A stretch of DNA of 8,331 bases from Acholeplasmataceae bacterium. GTDB lineage: Bacteria > Bacillota_I > Bacilli_A > Acholeplasmatales > Acholeplasmataceae. Positions within the stretch are counted from its first letter, which is position 1. Each line of letters starts with the position of its first letter. The translations under genes were made by a program, and so were the position numbers. This document shows positions 1 to 5,142 of this stretch, one piece after another. The DNA lies in NCBI GenBank assembly GCA_012520715.1, contig JAAYNT010000024.1:1-8331 (forward strand), read 5' to 3'. Under the pieces are notes generated by a model. It did no database searches. It was not told the origin of the DNA and worked only from the letters and a program-made list of their open reading frames with translations.

Positions 1-1
1 A

Positions 2-769
2 AACATTAATAATATTCATCAAGAAATAGCTGCACTTAGAATGATTAAGTCAAGTGATGAAATTGACAATATTAAAAAAGCAATTAAAATTACTAATGAA
101 GCTTTAAATAATGTTTTAAAAAATATTAAATCAGGTATTTATGAATATGAAGTAGTAGCTGATTACAACTATATTTTAGGAAAACATAATGTTGAACCTT
201 CATTTGATACAATTGCTGCCAGTGGACATAACGCAACAGTGTTGCATTATGTTGAAAATAACTCCGTAATACCAAAAAATAGCTTAATGTTGTTTGATCT
301 TGGAGTAAATTATAGCAACTATGCATCAGATATTTCTAGAACTTATCCAGTTGATGGTAAGTTTACACCACGTCAAAAAGAGTTTTACGAGCTAGTTTTA
401 AAAGCTAATAAAGAAACTATAAAAATGTTAAAACCAGGAGTGACTTGGAAAGAGTTTAATGATTATGCAAAAGATATTCTTTCAAGTGGTTTAATTAAGA
501 TGGGATTAATTAAAGAAAAAGAAGAAATATCTAAATACTATTATCATAGTATTGGTCATTTCCTTGGACTTGATGTACATGATGTTGGTGTATATAACGT
601 TGCGCTTCAAGCGGGAATGGTTGTAACAGTTGAGCCAGGCTTATATATTAGTGAAGAAGATATCGGAATAAGAATTGAAGATGATATCCTAATTACTGAA
701 AATGGCTCAATAAACCTATCTATTGATATTCCAAAAGAAATAGATGAAATTGAAAAATTGATGAAATAA
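2..769 (+). CDS. pepP: Xaa-Pro aminopeptidase (aminopeptidase P, M24 family), 5' partial
   Basis: This is a cytosolic metallopeptidase that removes an N-terminal residue preceding proline. The frame is open to the left edge, and the sequence before the first ATG (base 41) reads as ordinary family sequence (IAALRMIKSSDEI), so that ATG is internal and the gene begins outside the window. The complete C-terminal pita-bread catalytic domain is visible. Numbering from the ATG at 41, the five metal ligands are D86 (FDLG), D97 (SDISRT), H173 (HSIGHFLGLDVHD), E198 (TVEPGLY) and E213 (GIRIEDD). The HxxGHxLGLDVHD and GIRIEDD forms point to aminopeptidase P or prolidase rather than methionine aminopeptidase. 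The missing part is presumably the N-terminal creatinase-like domain. The stop is TAA, followed within 20 bases by a terminator, so this is the last gene of its transcript. Aminopeptidase P versus prolidase cannot be fully separated without the N-terminus. Confidence 0.93.
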   Translation, partial: NINNIHQEIAALRMIKSSDEIDNIKKAIKITNEALNNVLKNIKSGIYEYEVVADYNYILGKHNVEPSFDTIAASGHNATVLHYVENNSVIPKNSLMLFDLGVNYSNYASDISRTYPVDGKFTPRQKEFYELVLKANKETIKMLKPGVTWKEFNDYAKDILSSGLIKMGLIKEKEEISKYYYHSIGHFLGLDVHDVGVYNVALQAGMVVTVEPGLYISEEDIGIRIEDDILITENGSINLSIDIPKEIDEIEKLMK

Positions 770-788
770 CTTAAATATGTCAATACGT

Positions 789-816
789 AAAAACAAGCTT
801 TGGCTTGTTTTTTTTT
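789..816 (+). terminator. Intrinsic terminator after the aminopeptidase gene
   Basis: A perfect 10-base-pair stem AAAAACAAGC / GCTTGTTTTT (789-798 with 803-812) closes a TTTG loop and runs straight into further Ts, giving an uninterrupted T run to base 816. It lies 20 bases after the stop and separates the aminopeptidase transcript from the four-gene cassette. Confidence 0.93.
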
Positions 817-878
817 ATTAATATCCAAATCAATTATTTTTATTAAAGTAAAATATAAACTTTTATCTAATATAAAGT

Positions 879-885
879 AGGAGGG
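879..885 (+). promoter_or_regulatory. Shine-Dalgarno site that favours a GTG start
   Basis: AGGAGGG is the strongest ribosome binding site at the head of the cassette. It ends one base or less before an ATG at 886, which is too close, and seven bases before a GTG at 892, which is ideal. The promoter is uncertain: TATAAA at 854-859 is a possible -10, but no convincing -35 lies upstream of it. Confidence 0.75.
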
Positions 886-891
886 ATGACA

Positions 892-1521
892 GTGAAAAGA
901 ATTATATTATTTATTTTAGTATTTTTAATTGGATTTAATATTAAAATTGCAGTTAATGCCGGTTTAATTGATTCATTTGAAGAAATCACTTTTGAAAATC
1001 CAAAGCACAAATTAATTGTTAATTATAAAGAATCAGAGTTAAAAAAATACTATCCAAAAGTTAACAAAAGAATGTTTGTGGGTTGGAGAACTTATGAACT
1101 TACAAAAAGTTCTAAAGTTGATTTTATACAAACAACAATCTTATCTATTAGAAATGAAGGGAGTACACCGATTATTAGAGAACAATCTACAAAAGTAGAA
1201 AGAACTCAAAAATATGCAATTAGTGCATCAAGCTCCTTATCTGGAGCAATCAGTGGTAACTTAAAAGGATTTAAATTAGGTCTTGATCGAAAGATAAATA
1301 TTAAAGCAGATGCTACTATTACTATTTCACAAGTTGAAAACCAATCTACTAAAATAACAATCGATCCAATGACGATGTTAAATATTTATGTTATTGGTAA
1401 AGGTCGGTTAACAAACGGAGTGGCTTCAAGATATTTATTTTTTATTAGAACTCATCAAGGAGGATATGAATATATAAATATTACTAGCCTATATTATCGG
1501 ATGGAGAAAATAAGAATATGA
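892..1521 (+). CDS. Small secreted beta-rich protein, first gene of ABC cassette
   Basis: I do not recognise this protein as a named family. With the GTG start it has 209 residues. Residues 1-23 form a signal peptide: Lys-Arg, a hydrophobic core (IILFILVFLIGF), and a likely signal peptidase I site after VNA, with no lipobox cysteine. The mature part of about 186 residues has no further membrane span and no cysteine. Residues about 105-150 are rich in Ser, Thr and Gly with alternating polar and hydrophobic positions, followed by TKITIDPMTMLNIYVIGKG. That layout resembles small secreted Firmicutes beta proteins and, more loosely, aerolysin/ETX-MTX2-type proteins, where a Ser/Thr-rich amphipathic hairpin precedes a strand with a proline turn. 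The resemblance is an impression of pattern only. Its TGA stop overlaps the next start as ATGA, so the two are translationally coupled. An ATG at 886 would add two residues but is badly spaced from the ribosome binding site. Confidence 0.72.
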   Translation: MKRIILFILVFLIGFNIKIAVNAGLIDSFEEITFENPKHKLIVNYKESELKKYYPKVNKRMFVGWRTYELTKSSKVDFIQTTILSIRNEGSTPIIREQSTKVERTQKYAISASSSLSGAISGNLKGFKLGLDRKINIKADATITISQVENQSTKITIDPMTMLNIYVIGKGRLTNGVASRYLFFIRTHQGGYEYINITSLYYRMEKIRI

Positions 1522-2318
1522 CCAAAAAAATACTATTTATTATCTCAGGCCTTTTAATACTAGGAGCTATAATTGCTATTATTATAACTAATAAAGAAAC
1601 TGTATCAGATAAAATAATAACGATTCAAACTGAAAATAATTATTTATATACAGAATCTAAAAGAGTAAATTTTAGAATTTACACTAATAAGAAAAAACAT
1701 AAAATTCATTTTGTAAATAACTTTTCTCATGTTTTCTTAGAAAGCACAGAAGAAGGTCAAAGATTTGAACTAGAACTAGTAGATATAACTTACTCACATC
1801 AAGAAAAATATGTTAATGATGAATATTATTGTTATATATATTCTTTTATTATGCCAAGATTAGAATCTAATTTATTAATTAATGAAGCTAACTTAAACAT
1901 CACCTTAATTAATAACTTAAATTACATTTTACCAATTGGTAATTTTAACTTTATGTATTTTAAGGATGTTGGAGTAGAATCAGTTATTAGTGTTGATGGA
2001 TTATTTGGTTATAAAAGAGAACGAAGTGAATACTCAAGACTTGCTAAAATTATTATTGAGTATGAAAAAAAGATGGACTTTACATTAGAAGATGTAAATA
2101 TTAATGGCAAACAAAGTTTAGAGTTTAAGGTAACTAATGAAGAAATTGAGATATTAATTCCATATCAACAACTTGCTCTAAATCAAGCTCCAGTTATTTT
2201 AATATTTAGTGCTGGTGGAAAAAGTATTACACAAGTAATAGATAACTATCATTTTTTTAGTGATTATCAAGTCTTAGAAAACAGTGGTGATTTAGTCAAT
2301 GTCATGGCTGCCGATTGA
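1518..2318 (+). CDS. Membrane-anchored extracytoplasmic protein of ABC cassette
   Basis: This is a 266-residue protein with no recognised family. After MTKK a single hydrophobic segment (about residues 5-23) is followed by a charged, strand-rich remainder with no other membrane span, so it is probably tethered to the outer face of the membrane by its N-terminus. Lysines before the segment fit this N-in orientation. There is one cysteine (C105), too far in to be a lipoprotein site. The start overlaps the previous stop by four bases, and only a weak GGAG (1503-1506) lies upstream, so translation probably depends on coupling. The 3' end overlaps the ATPase gene by 20 bases. In position and topology it could be an accessory or substrate-handling subunit of the transporter encoded next; that role is inferred from context only. 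Confidence 0.72.
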   Translation: MTKKILFIISGLLILGAIIAIIITNKETVSDKIITIQTENNYLYTESKRVNFRIYTNKKKHKIHFVNNFSHVFLESTEEGQRFELELVDITYSHQEKYVNDEYYCYIYSFIMPRLESNLLINEANLNITLINNLNYILPIGNFNFMYFKDVGVESVISVDGLFGYKRERSEYSRLAKIIIEYEKKMDFTLEDVNINGKQSLEFKVTNEEIEILIPYQQLALNQAPVILIFSAGGKSITQVIDNYHFFSDYQVLENSGDLVNVMAAD

Positions 2319-2862
2319 ACTTAAAGATGTAACTAAAAATTACTTACAAACGTCATTTAATTTAGAAATAAAGCCAAGTGATTGCTTGTTAGTTACTGGA
2401 AGCAATGGCTCGGGTAAGACGACATTGCTTCGTTTAATATTAGGTTTTACAAAGCCTGATCATGGTATTATTACCATTTGTAAAAAGTTAAAAATTGGAT
2501 ATTTACCAGAAAAAGCGGAGCTTCCGCTTTTTACTACAGCCTTAGATTATTTATTAATGATAGCTAAAATTAAAAAAGTCGAATTAGATATTAAAATGTT
2601 AAATGAATTAAATATACCCTTATTTAAAAAAATTAATCATCTATCAAAAGGTAATCATCAAAGAGTAGCGATTGCCGCTACTTTAATTGGTAAAAGTGAT
2701 TTAATTATTTTAGATGAACCCTTGTCTGGGTTAGACCGTAAAACTACTAATGCACTAATAAGAATTATTAAAAAAATGATGGAAAATAATCAATCTTTTA
2801 TTATTTCTAGTCATAGTCCAAATGCATTTAAAAAACTAGCTACAAATTTTTTAGAATTATGA
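2299..2862 (+). CDS. ABC transporter ATP-binding protein, small exporter-like type
   Basis: This cytoplasmic ATPase energises a membrane transporter, most likely the permease encoded immediately downstream. At 187 residues it is shorter than the usual 200-300 and is little more than the nucleotide-binding core. Walker A is GSNGSGKT (34-41), the signature is LSKGNHQR (115-122), Walker B is LIILDEP (135-141) with D139 and catalytic E140, the D-loop is SGLD (143-146), and the switch histidine is H172 (SSHS). The Q-loop position reads IGYLPE (66-71), with Glu instead of Gln, as in many ABC-2 exporter ATPases of the NatA/CcmA kind. All catalytic elements are present, so it should be active. The start lies inside the preceding gene, 8 bases after a weak GTGGTGA, and the stop overlaps the permease start (ATGA). 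Substrate unknown. Confidence 0.93.
   Translation: MSWLPIELKDVTKNYLQTSFNLEIKPSDCLLVTGSNGSGKTTLLRLILGFTKPDHGIITICKKLKIGYLPEKAELPLFTTALDYLLMIAKIKKVELDIKMLNELNIPLFKKINHLSKGNHQRVAIAATLIGKSDLIILDEPLSGLDRKTTNALIRIIKKMMENNQSFIISSHSPNAFKKLATNFLEL
2510..2532 (+). other. Terminator-like hairpin inside the ABC ATPase gene
   Basis: A perfect 10-base-pair stem AAAAAGCGGA / TCCGCTTTTT closes a GCT loop within codons for PEKAELPLF. The GC-rich stem core followed by five Ts has the form of a weak intrinsic terminator and stands out from the surrounding AT-rich sequence. It could lower transcription of the distal transporter genes relative to the two proximal genes. It may also be a chance result of codon choice, and translating ribosomes would normally suppress it. 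Confidence 0.4.
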
Positions 2863-3539
2863 TCAATTATTTTTTTAATCACTTTTTTCATAAAAGAGTT
2901 AGAATATTAATAATTATTATTTTGTCACTGGTAACTTTGATTACTTTTTTTATGGCCAATCCATTTACATCAGAAGCTGAGTTATATTTGCAATCAAAAG
3001 AGTTTAATATTGAGTATTATAATAGGATGTTATTAATTATTAAATATGTATTATTGTTTTTAATATCACTAGTTATTATTGATCATGATGCTAAATTTAT
3101 TAGGCCATTAATTGCCTATTTTAAAAGAGGTAAAATAGCTACAATAAAATTAATATTTTATTATATGCTAATATTTTGGCTAATTATATCAATATATGCT
3201 ATTTTAATAGTAGTGCCAGCATTAGTAGCACCTTACTTTCAATTTAATTTAAAATATTTTATTGAATTTATTAAAATAATTCCCGATTATTTTTTACTTA
3301 CTACAATACTACTTATTTTAACTAGAGAAAATACTAAGGCATTAAGTTTTTTAATTTTAATTTTATTTATTGTTTATTCATTTATATTAGAAGATATCGA
3401 TAGTATTATTTTAAGTTATATTTTGCCACTTTCAAGTGGGAAAATGTTAAATACTACGTTTGGAATTATATATTTAGTAGTATATTTTGTATTTTTAATA
3501 TATCTATATTATGTTGTATTTTTAAATGAAAACATCTAG
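2859..3539 (+). CDS. ABC transporter permease, ABC-2-like, six membrane spans
   Basis: This is a 226-residue integral membrane protein made almost wholly of hydrophobic segments, at about residues 15-32, 57-75, 96-125, 143-155, 160-177 and 201-222. Six spans in a protein of this size fit the ABC-2 type of exporter permease, though no diagnostic motif is visible and the assignment leans on the adjacent ATPase gene. The start overlaps the ATPase stop (ATGA), and no ribosome binding site precedes it, so translation should be coupled and the two subunits made together. A TAG stop ends the cassette. No GC-rich terminator follows; the next signal is the infC promoter 23 bases later. The bases at 3426-3439 form a short inverted repeat (CCACTT/AAGTGG), probably by chance. 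Confidence 0.8.
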   Translation: MINYFFNHFFHKRVRILIIIILSLVTLITFFMANPFTSEAELYLQSKEFNIEYYNRMLLIIKYVLLFLISLVIIDHDAKFIRPLIAYFKRGKIATIKLIFYYMLIFWLIISIYAILIVVPALVAPYFQFNLKYFIEFIKIIPDYFLLTTILLILTRENTKALSFLILILFIVYSFILEDIDSIILSYILPLSSGKMLNTTFGIIYLVVYFVFLIYLYYVVFLNENI

Positions 3540-3562
3540 ATAAAGCCAATAATCTAAAATAT

Positions 3563-3591
3563 TTGACATATTTTTAAAAATGTCATATAAT
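3563..3591 (+). promoter_or_regulatory. Consensus sigma-A promoter of the infC operon
   Basis: TTGACA (3563-3568) and TATAAT (3586-3591) are exact matches to the housekeeping consensus with a 17-base spacer. Transcription should start near 3598, giving an infC leader of about 150 bases. A promoter this strong fits a translation operon controlled mainly after initiation by its leader. Confidence 0.95.
3564..3585. repeat. Inverted repeat fitted between -35 and -10 of the infC promoter
   Basis: TGACAT (3564-3569) and ATGTCA (3580-3585) are exact reverse complements 10 bases apart. The left arm begins at the second base of the -35 and the right arm ends one base before TATAAT. The inner bases can also pair T-run with A-run. 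It could be an operator, a weak bidirectional terminator for the upstream cassette, or a coincidence of an AT-rich spacer. Confidence 0.5.
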
Positions 3592-3597
3592 ATAAAG

Positions 3598-3718
3598 CGT
3601 GAAAAGAAGAGGACCCTCTCACCTGATTGATCTTGTCAATGGGTATAAAAGTCACCAAGATGATTAAGACATTTAACTTAGACTTTTATTGAGGGCAATT
3701 TATGCCCTTTTATTTTTT
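3598..3718 (+). promoter_or_regulatory. L20-type ribosomal protein leader of infC-rpmI-rplT
   Basis: This untranslated leader resembles the Firmicutes L20 leader, where excess ribosomal protein L20 binds an RNA mimic of its 23S rRNA site and promotes termination before infC (known for Bacillus subtilis). Visible pairings are AGAG/CTCT (3608-3611 with 3616-3619), an imperfect hairpin ACC..ATTGA / TCAAT.GGT (3621-3644), and a nine-base-pair long-range stem ATAAAAGTC / GACTTTTAT (3645-3653 with 3681-3689) that abuts the terminator hairpin. CCCTC at 3614-3618 is complementary to GAGGG at 3691-3695 in the terminator's 5' arm, so it could form the alternative antiterminator. The family call rests on position before infC and recognisable layout; the switching model is inferred. 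Confidence 0.8.
3691..3718 (+). terminator. Leader attenuator terminator upstream of infC
   Basis: Stem AGGGCA / TGCCCT (3692-3697 with 3703-3708, plus a G-T pair outside) closes an ATTTA loop and is followed by TTTTATTTTTT. It lies between the promoter and the infC ribosome binding site, so it must be conditional: it is the off state of the leader. Confidence 0.9.
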
Positions 3719-3732
3719 CATAAACACGAAAT

Positions 3733-3738
3733 GGAGGT
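3733..3738 (+). promoter_or_regulatory. Shine-Dalgarno site setting the AUU start of infC
   Basis: GGAGGT lies eight bases before ATT at 3747. An in-frame TAG at 3738-3740 overlaps its last base, so the coding frame cannot begin further upstream. The only other in-frame option, ATT at 3741, is two bases away and too close. Confidence 0.85.
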
Positions 3739-3746
3739 AGATTGGT

Positions 3747-4280
3747 ATTAGAAGACCACAAAGAAACAGAAGTAGCGAATTAGTAAACGAAGATATTCCT
3801 AAAGGTAATGTTTTATTAATTGATGAAAATGGTGACAACTTAGGAATTGTTAGTCGTGACGTAGCGCTAGATAAAGCATATGATGCAGGCTTAGATTTAG
3901 TAGTTGTTGCGGCCCAAAGTGATCCACTTGTTGCCAAAATTATGGATCATTCAAAATATCGCTATGATCAACAAAAAAGATTAAAAGAAATGAAAAGAAA
4001 TCAAGTTGTTGTTAACTTAAAAGAAATTAGATTAAGTCCAACAATTGAAATGCATGATTTTAACACGAAACTTAAACACGCACAACGTTTTATCGGTGAC
4101 GGTGATAAAGTTAAGTTATCAATCCGTTTTTATGGTCGTATGCTAGCCCATACTGACATTGGAATGGAAACTATGAATAAATTCGTTGAAGAATTAGGCG
4201 AATCAATTATCGTTGAAGCCAAACCTAAAATGGAAGGTCGTAATATGATCGCTATTTTAGCCCCAAATACTAAACAATAA
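3747..4280 (+). CDS. infC: Translation initiation factor IF-3, AUU start
   Basis: IF-3 binds the 30S subunit, prevents premature 50S joining and proofreads the start codon and initiator tRNA. From ATT at 3747 the protein has 177 residues, normal for the family. The N-terminal domain starts RRPQRNRSSELVNEDI and ends at the conserved IMDHSKYRYDQQKR (65-78), which runs into the linker. The C-terminal domain holds KEIRLSPTIEMHDF and IRFYGRMLAHTDIG, and closes with EAKPKMEGRNMIAIL. The first in-frame ATG is at 3942, which would remove the whole N-terminal domain, so it is not the start. AUU starts are the rule for infC in several bacteria and let IF-3 repress its own translation by rejecting the non-standard codon; the same is likely here. 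It is the first gene of the operon, with rpmI 18 bases downstream. Confidence 0.96.
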   Translation: MRRPQRNRSSELVNEDIPKGNVLLIDENGDNLGIVSRDVALDKAYDAGLDLVVVAAQSDPLVAKIMDHSKYRYDQQKRLKEMKRNQVVVNLKEIRLSPTIEMHDFNTKLKHAQRFIGDGDKVKLSIRFYGRMLAHTDIGMETMNKFVEELGESIIVEAKPKMEGRNMIAILAPNTKQ

Positions 4281-4298
4281 AAGAAAGAAGGAATAAAT

Positions 4299-4499
4299 AT
4301 GCCAAAGCAAAAAACCCATAGTGGATTAAAGAAAAGAATTAAGATTACTGGTACTGGAAAATTAAGACGCTCGCATGCATACCGCGGACACTTATCAGCA
4401 TCAAAATCACAAAAACAAATTAGACAATTAAGAAAAGAAACAAGTGTTCATAAATCAGATGAAAAAAGAATTAAAACACTAATTTCTAATATGAGATAG
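4299..4499 (+). CDS. rpmI: 50S ribosomal protein L35
   Basis: This is a 66-residue basic protein of the large ribosomal subunit. The family N-terminus is clear (PKQKTHSGLKKRIKITGTGK, residues 2-21), followed by the RRSHAYRGHLSASKS segment and a Lys/Arg-rich helical end (VHKSDEKRIKTLI). Length is normal. GAAGGA (4287-4292) lies six bases before the ATG. It is the middle gene of infC-rpmI-rplT, and its TAG stop overlaps the ribosome binding site of rplT, so L35 and L20 synthesis is probably coupled. Confidence 0.97.
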   Translation: MPKQKTHSGLKKRIKITGTGKLRRSHAYRGHLSASKSQKQIRQLRKETSVHKSDEKRIKTLISNMR

Positions 4500-4511
4500 G
4501 AGGATTATGCA

Positions 4512-5078
4512 ATGCCTAGAGTAAAAAATTCAAAAGTAACAAGACAACGTCGTAAAAAAGTCTTAAAACAAGCCAAAGGTTACTTTGGTTCAAAAAGAAC
4601 ATTATACCGTACTGCTAATGAACAAGTAATGCGTTCAATGAGATATCAATATCGTGATAGAAAACAAAGAAAAAGACAATTTAGAAAACTTTGGATCACA
4701 AGAATTAACGCGGCAGCTAAATTAAATGATATGAAATATTCACAATTAATTCATGGTTTAAAATTAGCTCAAGTTGATATCAACCGTAAAATCTTAGCTG
4801 ATTTAGCTGTTCATGACGAAAAAGCTTTCACTGAACTTACAAATATCGCTAAAGAAGCAATTAAAAATCCACCAAAAGTGGAAAAAGTAAATAACGCACC
4901 AGCTAAACCAGAAGTAAAAAAAGAAACTAAAGCTAAAGTTGAAACTAAAAAAGAAGTAGAACAAGACTTAGAATCATTAACAGTTGCTGAGCTAAAAGAA
5001 ATTGCTAAAAACAAAGATTTAACTGGTTACAGTGCATTTAGAAAAGCTGAATTAATTAAATTAATTCAAGAAAACTAA
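4512..5078 (+). CDS. rplT: 50S ribosomal protein L20 with C-terminal Rho_N/SAP-like extension
   Basis: L20 is an early assembly protein that binds 23S rRNA; in Firmicutes it also represses its own operon through the leader. Residues 1-118 are a complete L20: PRVKNSKVTRQRRKKVLKQA, the GYFGSKRTLYRTANEQVMRS segment, RKLWITRINAAAK (58-70), and the globular part with YSQLIHGLKLAQVDINRK. L20 usually ends near 118-120, but here the frame continues to residue 188. Residues 119-151 are a low-complexity Lys/Glu/Pro/Ala linker. Residues 152-187 (LESLTVAELKEIAKNKDL then GYSAFRKAELIKLI) look like the small helical Rho N-terminal or SAP-type nucleic-acid-binding module. No frameshift or stop marks the join, so it is a true fusion. 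AGGAGGA (4498-4504) sits seven bases before the ATG, and a terminator follows the stop. Confidence 0.95.
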   Translation: MPRVKNSKVTRQRRKKVLKQAKGYFGSKRTLYRTANEQVMRSMRYQYRDRKQRKRQFRKLWITRINAAAKLNDMKYSQLIHGLKLAQVDINRKILADLAVHDEKAFTELTNIAKEAIKNPPKVEKVNNAPAKPEVKKETKAKVETKKEVEQDLESLTVAELKEIAKNKDLTGYSAFRKAELIKLIQEN

Positions 5079-5084
5079 TAACTT

Positions 5085-5118
5085 AAATAACACTTTCTTT
5101 AGAAGTGTTATTTTTTTT
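5085..5118 (+). terminator. Intrinsic terminator of the infC-rpmI-rplT operon
   Basis: An 11-base-pair perfect stem AAATAACACTT / AAGTGTTATTT (5085-5095 with 5103-5113) with a seven-base loop leads into eight consecutive Ts (5111-5118). It begins seven bases after the rplT stop and ends just before the next promoter. Confidence 0.93.
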
Positions 5119-5127
5119 ATATATAAA

Positions 5128-5136
5128 TGATATAAT
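5128..5136 (+). promoter_or_regulatory. Extended -10 promoter for a leaderless message
   Basis: TGATATAAT is a full extended -10 (TGn followed by an exact TATAAT). No good -35 is present; the expected place falls in the T tract of the preceding terminator (TTATTT), which fits extended -10 promoters that need little -35 contact. The ATG at 5143 is seven bases after the last T of the -10, where transcription would begin, and no Shine-Dalgarno site exists. Confidence 0.75.
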
Positions 5137-5142
5137 AGTAGT

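Noticed and set aside
126..326. Minus-strand open frame opposite the aminopeptidase gene
   Set aside because: It lies wholly within conserved coding sequence on the other strand, has no ribosome binding site and reads as low-quality sequence.
607..828. Minus-strand open frame over the aminopeptidase 3' end and terminator
   Set aside because: It is a shadow of the conserved C-terminal catalytic region and crosses the terminator.
886..888. ATG as the start of the secreted protein gene
   Set aside because: It sits almost directly against the AGGAGG site; the GTG at 892 has proper spacing and gives a cleaner signal peptide.
3421..3444. Inverted repeat in the permease gene (CCACTT/AAGTGG flanked by T and A runs)
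   Set aside because: The stem has only a two-base loop and a G-G mismatch, lies in coding sequence and is followed by As, so it is not a plus-strand terminator.
3710..3937. Minus-strand open frame opposite the start of infC
   Set aside because: The plus strand here encodes the conserved N-terminal domain of IF-3 from the AUU start.
3942..3944. ATG as the start of infC
   Set aside because: It would delete the conserved N-terminal domain encoded in frame upstream, and it has no ribosome binding site.
4507..4509. ATG just upstream as the rplT start
   Set aside because: It is out of frame with L20 and too close to the ribosome binding site.
4811..5014. Minus-strand open frame opposite the rplT extension
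   Set aside because: It results from the Lys/Glu/Ala-rich linker codons read backwards; no start signals.
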